Positions 54,585-64,000 of a stretch of DNA of 64,000 bases are shown piece by piece. The translations under genes were made by a program, and so were the position numbers. The DNA comes from Rhabdophis nuchalis (Eukaryota; Chordata; Lepidosauria; Squamata; Natricidae), in the NCBI GenBank assembly GCA_039707465.1, contig CM077647.1:47208110-47272109 (forward strand). The letters run 5' to 3'. Positions within the stretch are counted from its first letter, which is position 1. Each line of letters opens with the position of its first letter. Below the pieces are notes generated by a model. The model was not told the DNA's origin. It made no database searches and was given only the letters and a program-made list of their open reading frames with translations.

Positions 54585-55022
54585 CAGAAGAAGAGGAGCT
54601 GTCTCACCCCAATGGGACTAGCCTGCCTTTTCTCCGCCACTGGAAGACGCTACAAATTCTTTTTGCTAAGGAATTACAGCAAGTTGGGTCAAGGAGAAGA
54701 GCCTTTTTTGCTATAGCTTCTCCCTGTGAAATACCACCACCAAAGGTGAAAACAACTCCCAATCTTTTTGCCTTTTAAAGGATATTAAAACTCTGTTTTG
54801 CCAGTTGGCTTGAGACCCCGAGGGGGGCACTTACTGTTGAAAATGGTGGATGGGATGAGAAGATTTTATCCCCATGCCATCATCTCATAGTCTTGGCTTC
54901 CCATATAGTTTTACAGTTCTAATTTGCATTATTTTTCTAATTGTCTTTTTATCATCTGTAAGCCAAACAGAGTGACCAGGTAGGGGAGATGGGTGGGCTA
55001 AAATATTAATAAATATATAATA
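54585..55022 (+). repeat. Old LINE 3' end (L2/CR1-type), decayed
   Basis: A short frame at 54581-54778 reads AKELQQVGSRRRAFFAIASP, similar in pattern to the RRRAFxVAxPALWN block of L2-like ORF2 C-termini. It is followed by a 3' UTR-like stretch ending GTAAGCCAAACAGAGTGACC, then GGTGGGCTAAAATATTAATA, a common old-LINE tail. Assignment is tentative. Confidence 0.5.
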
Positions 55023-56553
55023 AGATAAGCTGTCAAAGTATTCATTGCTCAACTATTAAGCTTCATTTTGTTTCTGTAAAAAAAAGTCTGTCATAATTTT
55101 AATCTAGAACAATATACAGAAGGCAACTCTTCAGGCATGCACAATCATGGAGGGCAGAGGCTCCGTCAAGAAGAAATGGGTCCTCATCTGCCAGGCTCCT
55201 AAGCCCACAGATGACTGCCACACAAAAAAAGGTCTCTCCCTACTTCACTATCAAGGTTGGGAAGGATGGCAGGAGCAAAGCCTGTAAGGCAGCTTGAAAA
55301 TGTGACAGGTGCTGTAAGAAGAGGGTAGTGAAATGGGAAATAATGAAAGGTGGTAGCTTTTTACCCACCAGATTTCCAATCCATGTATCAGAAGGAAGAT
55401 ATGATATGGAAAGATCCTAACTTCAAATTTTCCAGCAACTGAAAGTCTAGCATTAAATATTAAGAGAAGGGGGATACGATAGTGAGCATCAGCTGTGAAA
55501 CAACAAAGAGAAATGTTCTATTTCTCTCTCTTTCCCTCTTATCTGCTGCCATCTCTAATCAGCTGCAGTTTGGACTGATCCAAGTCTCTGAGATTGAAAT
55601 CATTTGGAGATAAATAAACACAGAAAATATGATTAGGGAGAAAAAGGGCTCTACCAAAAGCAAAGTGGTGCCAGAAAGCAATGTTCAAATATAAGAAATG
55701 TGGAGGCTACAAGGCATTAAGCAGATATCAACCCCTGACCTAATAATCTGTCGTGTAAGTAATGAAGCACTGTAGACAACACATGCAGCTGAAATTGTAT
55801 CACAAGAAGAAAAACAAAACTTTAGAAAAGTGAAAAGGTATTTAATGTGCGTCAGTTGAAAGTTGTATATAAGATAAAGAACACGTCATTTAAACATGTT
55901 GTATTGAAAGTAATCTTCATGAGGATAGGTCTTTATCTGGACCTTGGGGGGAATTCTTTTTAAAAAAACTTTTCATGTTAACACAAATTTCAGACAGACA
56001 CTTTCCTTTGTACTTTGTTGAGGATTCTCAAATAATACTCTGAGAAAATCTTATGTTTCTTATTGAAATAGTCCATTAAGACTTCTTTAAAATGAAATTA
56101 ACTCACTGGTATTCTGGTCTTCGGGTTGCGTAGAGTTTCAGAAGAACTTTATATTAGAGGTATTTCAGAACGCCCTGACATTTAATATCCCATATGCAAA
56201 TCATATACAGTATTGGACATTCTTAATTACCCTGTTTTATGGGAATTAAAGGCAGGCATCAGATTCTTAAAAAAATAGATAAAACCATACAAGGTTTTGG
56301 CCAATTACTATCTCTCAGATACCTAAAAGACTGTTATTATAGAAGATTAGGGGAAAGTAGTGAAATATACATCATGTTCAGTACATATGAAAGGCAAGAT
56401 ATAGTTTCTAAACAGTAATAATGATTATGATTAAAGTGAAAACTAAACAAAATGGATAAAAAACATGAACTGCAATCTAGGCAACAAGGCTACCTATTTT
56501 AGCTCTAAGGAGACATAGCATTAATAAGAATGATAAATCCAATTGCTCACTTA
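55023..56553. other. Unique DNA
   Basis: No gene that I can support. A stretch near 55145-55300 can be read as MEGRGSVKKKWVLICQAPKP, then stops; I could not match it to a known protein. Confidence 0.45.
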
Positions 56554-56555
56554 TA

Positions 56556-56808
56556 CCCTGTTTCCCTGAAAATAAGACCTCCCTGATAATAAGCTAAATC
56601 GGGATTTTGAGCGCAGGCACTAAAATAAGCCCTCCCCTAAAAATAAGCCCTCCCCGAAAATCTTGCAAGACAATAGGAGCCATGAGATGACCACGCTCAC
56701 CGCCTCCTGCACCTCAAAAATAATAAGACCTTCCTGAAAATAAGACCAAGCACTTATTTCAGGGGTCAAAAGAAAATAAGATCCTGTCTTATTTTTGGGG
56801 AAACACAG
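56556..56808 (+). mobile_element. Mariner/Tigger-type MITE, inverted pair member 1
   Basis: Ends CCCTGTTTCCCTGAAAATAA and (right) TTATTTTTGGGGAAACACAG form a TIR, flanked by TA on both sides. Internal AATAAG words repeat. Confidence 0.9.
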
Positions 56809-56854
56809 TAGTAAGTGTGATCCAATTCTAGCAATGCTGAATAAAAAAGGCTTA

Positions 56855-57106
56855 CCATGTTTCCCTGAAAATAAGACAGGGTCTTATTTTCTTTTGACCC
56901 CAGAAATAAGCACTTGGCCTTATTTTTGGGGAAGTCTTATTATTTTTGAGGTGCAGGAGATAGTGAGTGTGGTAATTTCATGGCTGCTGCTGTGTTGCAA
57001 GATTTTCAGGGAGGGCTTATTTTGGGGGAAGGGCTTATTTTAGTGCATGCACTCAAAAGCCAATTCGACTTATTATCAGGGAGGTCTTATTTTCAGGGAA
57101 ACAGGG
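56855..57106 (-). mobile_element. Mariner/Tigger-type MITE, inverted pair member 2
   Basis: Ends CCATGTTTCCCTGAAAATAA and (right) TTATTTTCAGGGAAACAGGG, with TA flanks. Its interior is the reverse complement of member 1 (for example GGGCTTATTTTAGTGCATGC against GCACTAAAATAAGCCC), so the two copies form a 550-bp foldback with a 46-bp spacer. Confidence 0.9.
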
Positions 57107-57108
57107 TA

Positions 57109-58040
57109 TTGCCAAGTATATTAAGAACAAACTTAATAAACTTAGTAGTCTTCATGTATATTCACCACAATGTTCAATTTAAGATTAAAAATCTGCACTA
57201 TTAAGTTTATTTGTATCTGTTTAAACATTTGAGTAATGTATAAAATGTTTATACCTAAAATTAAGCTTGAAGCTGGTATTTTCACAAATTAATTTGATCT
57301 AAGTAAAGCTTTTCATGATGCTAACACAGTATGCTTTCATTTAGCATCTGAAACATGCATTTCAACAGAAATATCAACTGAAGTAGAATTTCCTGTTCAG
57401 CTTTAAGAGCAGTCAAAACTATTGAAGTGTCTATATAGTTTACAGTTGTTATCTACCATTACAGGAGATACAACTTTGACATAAAAACACTTCTGTAGTT
57501 CTTTGCTGGGAGACTAAAGTGTCTGGGTTACATAGTATCAAATTAGTTCTGTCCATTTTAGTTGTATATACAGCCACTGGTGATAGCAAAGTACAATAAA
57601 TTGAAGGTTAAAAAAGATGCTTTTGATGTCAGATAACTATGACGCTGCTCCAAAAGACAAAATATGTACCCATAGCTACAAATCAAAGTATACTTCTTAG
57701 ACTGAAAGATCTGCTCATGGTCATATGCCTTTCCCATGAAAACAGTAAAAGGGCTGAATTCCTTTATTCCTTAGAATGTTTTCAAGCATTATATACTTCT
57801 ACCAAATATCAAAAAGCAATTTTCATGTTTCTTATATCTGGTACTTATACCCTAAGAAAGCAAATGTTTTTGCTATGATTTATGTATTTCCTCACCATGG
57901 TGGAAAATGTTTCTGGGAGCGAAGAATGTTAGAAGTACGTCCCAAGAATATATGCTCCTAGCAATATCAACAAAGGCATGAAAGTCCTCTCAGCTGACCA
58001 GTTAAAGAAAGAAGGCATCTATATTGGATAAGCAGTGATA
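57109..58040. other. Unique AT-rich DNA
   Basis: No gene or repeat that I can support. Confidence 0.5.
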
Positions 58041-58044
58041 CAGG

Positions 58045-58160
58045 AAGATAGCAACAGCAATAGCACTTAGACTTATATACCGCTTCACAGTGCTTTATAG
58101 CTCTCTCTAAGCAGTTTAGAGTCAGCATATTGCTCCCAACGATCTGGGTCCTCATGAATG
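58045..58160 (+). repeat. LINE/SINE 3'-type fragment
   Basis: AATAGCACTTAGACTTATAT, ACCGCTTCACAGTGCTTTAT, AGCTCTCTCTAAGCAGTTTA, GAGTCAGCATATTG and GATCTGGGTCCTCA match a repeat common in snakes to my knowledge. The family name is uncertain. Confidence 0.65.
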
Positions 58161-58385
58161 AGGTGATGGAAACAGATGATGATGGAGACAGATGATCATT
58201 TTAGTGACAATGGCAAAAAATCATACTCCTATTTTTACCAAGAAAACTACATGGATAGAAAATATAAAATGTTTGATGATGTAGTGCTGGATGATGGATC
58301 CCTCAGATCAGATGGCACTGAACATGCTATTGAAGAAGAGCTGAGGATCTCTCGATAAGCTATTGGTATTTATGATGTATTAAAT

Positions 58386-58790
58386 CAATGTTGGAGAACC
58401 TTTTTGGCACTGAGTGCCGAAATGGGAGCTTGCGTGCATTTGTGTGTGCATGCTGGAAACTGGAACTGCTCTTCTGGTTTCCAGTGTGTGCATATGCACC
58501 AGCCACCTGGTCTTTTGGTTTCTGGCATGCATGCATGCGCAAAGACCAGCAGGCCGGTGCACATGCACACAGCCCGATGTGCATGCGCGCCATAAACCAG
58601 AAGAGCAGCCGCCCAGCACACGCATACACACCAGGCAGCTTCTCTTCCAGTTTCTGGCATTACCATGTGCATGAAAACCAAATGGCTGGCGTGCCAGAAA
58701 CCAGAATAGCAATGGGTGACAGCTCACGTGCCTGGAGAGATGGCTCTGCATGCCAATTCCAGCACGTGTGCCATAGGTTCTCCATCACAG
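58386..58790. mobile_element. hAT-type non-autonomous element, 405 bp
   Basis: The left end CAATGTTGGAGAACCT and the complement of the right end CTGTGATGGAGAACCT form a TIR; flanks TATTAAAT and TGCTAGAT agree at 5 of 8 positions (decayed TSD). Subterminal TTTTTGGCACTGAGTGCC and CACGTGTGCCATAGG are family marks shared with 26693-27196. CATGCA-rich interior; open frames on both strands are artefacts. Confidence 0.85.
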
Positions 58791-58809
58791 TGCTAGATTA
58801 AAACTTTGG

Positions 58810-61711
58810 GACATCTAGTTACCATCCTGGAAAAGAAAACCCAAAGCTGCACAGATAGATTTTCAGTGGGAATATGAAACGTAAAAATCATCAATGCAGG
58901 AAACCTCACCACGGTGAAAAATGAAATCAAACTTCTACAAATAGACATCTTAAGCATCAGCAAATTGAGATGCGCTAGGGTCAGGCACTTTTAGTCCGAT
59001 CACATTGTTTATTACTTCATGATAAACAAAAAAGAAATGATGTTAATTTACAGTTGGGAACAATTCTTGGCTACAATGTATCAATGATCAGATGATATCA
59101 ATTATGCTTTGTGGAGAACCGTTTAATATGACAATCACTCAAGTTTATGCTCTGATCATAGAAGGTTGATGACTTCTATAATCAAGTTCAATTGCAAATT
59201 GACAATGCAAACATTGCTGCTTGTGATTGGTGACTGGAAGGCCAAAGTTGGTAACATGAAAGTGGAAAATATGGTTTGCTTAAGAAACCAAAGTAAAGCA
59301 GAAAGCTGATTTATCAATCTCTGCCACTGTAATGATTTCTTCATAGCTAACATTGTCTTCAAACAACCAAAACTATTCTTCGATTCATGGACATCACCAG
59401 TTAGAGTACATAGAATTCAAATTGACTGTATTATTGATTTTAAAAAGGTGGAGGAATGTCAAAAACACAACATGAATTACTCATTTGCAACTTCCATATT
59501 AAACTAAATAATAAGAACAGAGTTAGTTTCTGAGGTATGATCTTGAGCATATTTTGAAGGAGAACATTAAGAATAACTTTGAAATTGTTAGTCATATTGA
59601 TAGAGAACCAGAGAAGTTATAAAATTAGCTTAAAGAAATTAAGGATGAATGTAAGGGATTCATTGCCAGAAATGAAGAAAAAGAAGAAAAGAAACTAGAT
59701 GTCAGAATAAACTAAGGAAATTCTCAAAAAGAGAAAAGAAGCCAAAGCCAAGAAAAACAAAAATCTCAGAAAGGAATTTAACAATAAGTTCAGAGTGCTG
59801 TTAGAAAAGACAAAACATAGCTTTACAATTGCATCTATTAAGACATTGAAGAAAGAAATAAGGAAAGTTTTTCAGAAGATCTCTGAACTCAGATTTCAAC
59901 CTCAAATTGATATACTAAAGGTCACCAATAGACAGAAAGTAACCAATTCAATAGACTGTTTTTGGCCTCCACAGCCTCCTACAGCACTCTCCCGACCGAA
60001 AACAGCCCACACAGGTGCCTCATGGGGCCTCCACACAGCCCATTTGTGGCTGGCAGAGTGCAGCTGGAGACTGGGGAGGCAGAGAATTGGCCTTGTGAGG
60101 CCCTGCCAGCCTGTTTTGGCTGGCAGAGTGCTACAGGAGGCAGTGGAGGCTGAAAATTGGAGATGGGGGGGGCATACATGCTTCCCCTGGCCCCTTTTGC
60201 CCAGCAGAGATCCCACAGGCATGATATTTCCATGCTGGCGCCATGGGCCATATTTAAGCACCCTGCGGGCCGAATTCTGCCTGAGGGCCTTGAGTTTGAC
60301 ACCCCTGAGATAGACTATCCAACTGACAACAGCAGAAGAAAAATCAGCCAAGGTTTTAATCAAGCTACACGAGCAAATATGGAAAACGACACCCTCGCCA
60401 ATTAATTGGATGAGATCAAACTATATTCCAATAGCAAAAAATGGAGACTTAATAGAAGATGCAAACTACTGTACAATATCCTTAATTTCCTATGCTAATA
60501 AAATAATGCTTAGGATCATCCAATATAAATTAGAGCCCTACATGAAAAAAGAGATGCCAGATGTTCAAGTTGGTTTTAGAAATGGCTGAGGAACATGAGA
60601 CATTGTAGCCAGTAAGGGCTGGATAATTGAAAAAGCCGAAGAATAATAAAACATCAGTATATTTATTTATTAAAGAAAAACTTTTTATTGTGTGAATCAC
60701 ATCCATATATTCCAATAGTTGTGGAATATGCTCAGAAAAGTGAGAATCATTGAATGTCCTCAGGAGAAACATAGGCACTAGTCAGAAAGACACAGTCTGG
60801 ACAAAACATGGTAAAACAGTCTGGCTCCAGTTTGGCAAAGGAATGCAGCCTATATGTAGAATATGTAGAATATATGTAAGAGATGCTGAATTAGATAAAG
60901 AACATGGTTTTAAAATTGGACAAAGGTATCAATAACCTGCACCTGCACATTGATAACACTGCTATGACAGCTTAAACACAAAGGATTTCAATCCTAATAC
61001 TAAAAATCAAAGAGCACAGTGAAAAAATGTAAGTAAAATTAAATAAAAAGAAGAAAGACCAAATGAATGACAACAGGTAGAACAATTAGATTAGAATTAA
61101 CAAAAAATATATCAACGGTAATTTATGCCTTTTGGAATCTACCATCAAGAGTAAAGCATTTGGTAAGCAGCCATAAATTAAAATTTGAGGTTGTTGAAGA
61201 AAGTCAGTTATTCAAATTCTGTAACATGTTTATATTTACAAATATTAGAATTGTGCATAGTAATCTCTATGACACCATAGGGAAGCAAAAGTTGGATTTT
61301 AAAGAAGCTGGATAGAAAAAGTATTGATATTTTTTAAATTTGGTGTTGAAGACTCCTAAGAAAATCATGGAGAGTCAGGAAAATAAGTCAATAGATCATT
61401 GAACAAATCGACCCAAAGTTCTTACTTGAGGCAAAAATGATTAGGCTCAAATTATCCTACTTTGGACATATTATGCAAAGACCCAACTCTCTAGAAAAGA
61501 CTCCAATGCTGGGAAAGGTGAAAAGGTAGAAGTTAAAAGAAGAAAAGGATGACCAGCAGCAAGGTGGATAAACCCAGTTTCAGAGTTGATGACTACACAA
61601 TTGGCACATATAAAAGAACATGTTGGGGATAGATTGCTTTGGAGAAAATCTATGTGGTTGTTAGGCATCAAAAACTACTTGAAGGCATATAATCAATCAA
61701 TCAATCAATCC
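58810..61711 (+). mobile_element. Bov-B/RTE LINE, decayed, split by a hAT
   Basis: Endonuclease pieces in shifting frames: LQIDILSIS (about 58945), VIGDWKAKVGN (about 59222), IANIVFKQPKLFFDSWTSP (about 59345), QIDCII. The RT part after the hAT: IWKTTPSPIN, YIPIAKNGDLIEDANY (about 60430), ISYANKIMLRIIQYKLEPYM, PDVQVGFRNG, then LDKEHGFKIGQR (about 60893), and finally LLWTYYAKTQLSRK and KEHVGDRLLWRKSMWL. It ends with AATC repeats at 61691-61711, a short-repeat tail as RTE elements have. Dozens of stops and frameshifts indicate an old copy. Matches are from memory of the family's motif order. Confidence 0.8.
59955..60312. mobile_element. hAT-type non-autonomous element inside the Bov-B relic
   Basis: The right end GCCTTGAGTTTGACACCCCT is the characteristic CAGGGGTGTCAAACTC hAT terminus in reverse. 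Flanks AATAGACT and GATAGACT fit an 8-bp TSD with one change. The left terminus is eroded. GC-rich internal tandem-like CTGGCAGAGTGC words occur at about 60049 and 60120. Confidence 0.7.
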
Positions 61712-62410
61712 AATAACATTTTTGCTTATTTATAACTATTAATGTATCAATAATTACCATTTGTAATTTAATCAAAAGAAAAATATGTTTAATCATTCTT
61801 AAATAAAAGAAACATGTTCATCACAGACTTCATGTTTAATTCCCAATGAAAACCAAATGGGCAGAAAAGCATCAATTCACCTCTGAATTTATTTGGCATG
61901 GAAGTTGTCTGGCCTGAAAGAGCATGTGAAGGTTCAATTAAAGTGATTTATTGCTACTCATGCCTGTGCACAGGAATCTCCTCAACTAAGATCACCTGCT
62001 TGAAGTTAAATAAGCATCCACAGAATTCAAGGCAGGTTGGACTGCTTTGTGGAATAAGGATTCTAGGCTGATCCCTCTTTTAACTTCATTTCCAGGTTTC
62101 TGCCACTTCTCCAACTCCTGTCTACAATTCCTGTCTACAATTCATTTAGACTTCCCCTTTAAATATGTTCAAGACAAAGAAAGTGTTTGATTTTTGATAG
62201 AAATCATTTGAGTCCTGATAAAAGTTTTAGTTCAATAAGCTGATTATTTTCAAATTCTAAGTCAAGGAAATCTTTTAGAACTAGCCATATAGGGTGAATG
62301 TACATTGGATCTATGATAAATTAACTTTATTTTTAAAAAGTGATCTTTAGGAAGGCGCAGAAGTATAATGTTCTCTACTGGAAAAATACTTATTGGTAGT
62401 TTACTATAAA
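61712..62410. other. Unique DNA
   Basis: No gene or repeat recognised. Confidence 0.45.
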
Positions 62411-62788
62411 CAGGTAGTCCATGACTTACAACCATTCATTTAGCAACAACAGCACTGAAAAAACAGATTTATTACCATTTTTCACTCTGACAGCATCACC
62501 ATGGTCATGTGATCAAATTTTGAATGCTTTGACTCACATGTATGAACTTGTCCTGGAGTCACCTGATTACTTCTTGCAACTTTCTGAGAAGTGAAGTCAA
62601 TGGAGAAGCCAGATTCATTTCACAAGGGTTTACTGCAGTTATTAAGTTTATTACTAACTTAATAACTGCAGTGATTCACTTAACTATTGCAAGAAAAATA
62701 ATAAAATGGGGCAAAACTCATTTAATAACTGTATCACTTACCAACAGAAATTGTGGACTCAATTGTGTTGTAAACTGAGGACCACCTG
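62411..62788. mobile_element. Mariner-type MITE, copy 3
   Basis: Ends CAGGTAGTCCATGACTTAC and (right) GTAAACTGAGGACCACCTG form a TIR, with TA at the right flank. This is the best-preserved of the three copies (also 7900-8255 and 20267-20654, which has opposite orientation relative to this one). Confidence 0.9.
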
Positions 62789-62790
62789 TA

Positions 62791-63204
62791 CCCCAGATTA
62801 AGGGAATCAACTCGGGATTCAGTTATGGTAAACTATGTTTTCCCTCCCCTTTGGTAATGAATCTGTCTCCTCCACTTTGGCTTTAATATACAAATGCCAT
62901 TAAAGGCATTCAAAAATCAATTTGGCTAAATCTGTAGATCTATGGCAGAGCTGCATTGTGACAGGATTGTCCTCAGGTCCAGTTTGGTTAAAAAGAATTG
63001 AGACCATATAATAGGCCTAGATTACAGAGGAAAACTTTGGGCTGTCCTGTATAACAGAGATATAGTAATGTGCTTATTGAGAGAGGGAATCAGATTTCCC
63101 ATCTAATTTTAGAAAGTTATATTTTGTCCAATAAAAGATAGATGGGCTGGAAAATAATATTTAAAATGTCAGGGAGAATTTTAATCCACAGAAAAGAAAG
63201 TCTT
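62791..63204. other. Unique DNA
   Basis: Nothing recognised. Confidence 0.45.
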
Positions 63205-63300
63205 GTTAGGACTACAATCCTAGTATTGGTTTGGCAATATATATATATAAGCCATGATTACAAATGGTCTCTGTTACTTATTGGTTACAGCATAACACAT
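63205..63300 (+). repeat. LTR-like terminus, second copy
   Basis: TGTTAGGACTACAATCCTAG, then GGCAATATATATATATAAGC and CCATGATTA match the start of the block at 43711 closely for about 65 bp, then diverge into GC-rich sequence. A 5' LTR start is the likeliest reading. Confidence 0.55.
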
Positions 63301-63745
63301 CTGTGGAACAGAGAGGGCAGACGTTATAGGCGGTCGCGCTCTGAGAGCCGGAGAAGCCCCGGGGGTGGTTTTTACCCCAGGAAGATGCCGCCAGCCCTCG
63401 CTTACCATCGTGGAGGGCTGGCTTGACAAGCCGATCCTCCCGTCGTCGCGCCGAGCCGCCCGGAGCTGAAGGGCGAGCTGTTTGGGCGATGGGAGAGCAG
63501 AGAAGATCGGCTCGGCCTGCTCGCGGCCCAGAGCGTCCCGGCGCGGCCGGAAGAAGAGAGGCAGGCCGCAAGCCGAGATGTGGATTCATCACGGGCGGCG
63601 AGAAAGGCTCGTCTGCGGCCCAGAGCGTCCCGGCGTGGCCAGAAGGTGAGAGGCAGGCCGCAAGCCGGGACGCGGATTTCACCACGGGCGGCGAGAGGGG
63701 CCCAGGGGTCCAGGCCAGGAGAGCTACCATCGGGCCGCACGGCTA
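63300..63745. other. CpG-rich block with an 82-bp tandem duplication
   Basis: Abruptly GC- and CpG-rich compared with the AT-rich flank. Units 63536-63617 and 63618-63699 are tandem copies beginning GCCCAGAGCGTCCCGGCG and sharing GAGGCAGGCCGCAAGCC and CACGGGCGGCGAGA. Both strands stay open (107-150 aa), which is expected by chance at high GC. It could be a promoter CpG island or the GC-rich part of an LTR element; I cannot decide. Confidence 0.55.
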
Positions 63746-64000
63746 GTGGCAGGTCGTGCGGTCATACCCTGGTTCTGGGCCCGAAACATCCACCCCCCAC
63801 TGGCTAGGACTGCTCCTGAGAGAGGAAGGGTGGATGAAAGTGGAAGGTGGACGAGAGAAGGTGTTGAGGTATGGAATGATGGGAATGCTGAGGAGTTGGA
63901 GGAAGCAGAAGGGATGGAGGAGGAGAAGGCGAAAGAGAGAGATGGAGAGGAAGAGAGACTGATGTAGATGGATGGTGAGAGATGGACGGAGATGGCGAGG
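63746..64000. other. Purine-rich sequence at the window end
   Basis: GA-rich, GGAGGAGG-type words; short Glu/Arg-rich open frames without a recognisable domain. The window ends here, so a continuing feature cannot be excluded. Confidence 0.4.

Noticed and set aside
54581..54778. 65-aa open frame as a host exon
   Set aside because: Pattern resembles the C-terminus of L2-like LINEs and is followed by a LINE-like 3' tail.
55143..55300. Possible processed pseudogene (MEGRGSVKKKWVLIC)
   Set aside because: Only one short stretch is readable and I could not match it to any family.
58360..58801. Cysteine/histidine-rich frames on both strands, possible zinc protein
   Set aside because: Produced by CATGCA-rich hAT interior; no spaced Cys/His motif and no conservation of frame.
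63423..63746. 107-aa Arg/Gly/Ala-rich frame
   Set aside because: High GC keeps all frames open; the repeat in the peptide reflects the 82-bp tandem duplication. No domain, start context or splice evidence.
1..64000. CRISPR arrays, bacterial operons, tRNA or rRNA genes
   Set aside because: No spaced direct-repeat array, no ribosome-binding-site-led operons and no full tRNA cloverleaf. The only tRNA-like boxes are those of the SINE at 13974-14325 and a lone B-box-like word at 1015.

Overview
The window is eukaryotic, vertebrate-type DNA, most likely from a squamate reptile and probably a snake. It has an AT-rich unique background with long TG/CA, AT and GGAA microsatellites. It carries CR1, L2-like, Rex1-like and Bov-B/RTE LINEs, a tRNA-derived SINE of squamate type, Ty3/gypsy and DIRS retrotransposons, and many short hAT and Tc1/mariner-type DNA elements. 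I found no convincing host exon, no tRNA or rRNA gene and no CRISPR array. Every substantial open reading frame is explained by a mobile element. The species call is inference from repeat content.

Layout. 0-9 kb: unique AT-rich DNA, with two foldback repeats at the left edge, one carrying a hammerhead-ribozyme-like core on the minus strand. 9.3-12.7 kb: a long CR1 LINE with inverted 'snap-back' insertions, followed tail-to-tail by an inverted CR1 fragment. 14.0-16.4 kb: a SINE, then a complete ~2.0 kb L1-like element that encodes only ORF1 (282 aa, intact) and is bounded by a 19-bp target-site duplication (TSD). 16.4-30.7 kb: unique DNA with short hAT and mariner MITEs. 30.75-45.95 kb: one Ty3/gypsy element (LTRs 30754-32037 and 45727-45951) expanded to 15 kb by nested insertions: a palindrome-rich mariner MITE, a CR1, a Rex1-like piece, an L2, two further ORF1-only elements and a solo-LTR-like block that itself holds an L2 tail. 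46.4-47.5 kb: an L2 fragment. 47.5-53.6 kb: a structurally complete but mutated DIRS element (inverted terminal repeats, internal complementary region, tyrosine recombinase, RT/RNase H, gag). 54.6-62.8 kb: old LINE relics, an inverted MITE pair and a decayed Bov-B/RTE split by a hAT. 63.2-64 kb: an LTR-like start followed by a CpG-rich block with an 82-bp tandem duplication.

How the parts work together. Autonomous elements (CR1, L2, Bov-B, gypsy, DIRS) supply the enzymes that spread the non-autonomous ones. The ORF1-only elements have poly(A)-type 3' ends and long TSDs, as expected if an L1-type ORF2 acted in trans. The nesting gives a relative chronology: the gypsy element is older than its seven or so insertions.

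The most unusual items are (1) the three-copy ORF1-only, HAL1-like L1 family, (2) the hammerhead-like core at 640-686 and its direct-repeat partner near 990, (3) the alternating palindrome array inside the mariner MITE in the gypsy 5' LTR, and (4) repeated templated inverted insertions. Homology assignments come from recognising protein motifs and repeat termini by eye; no database search was possible.
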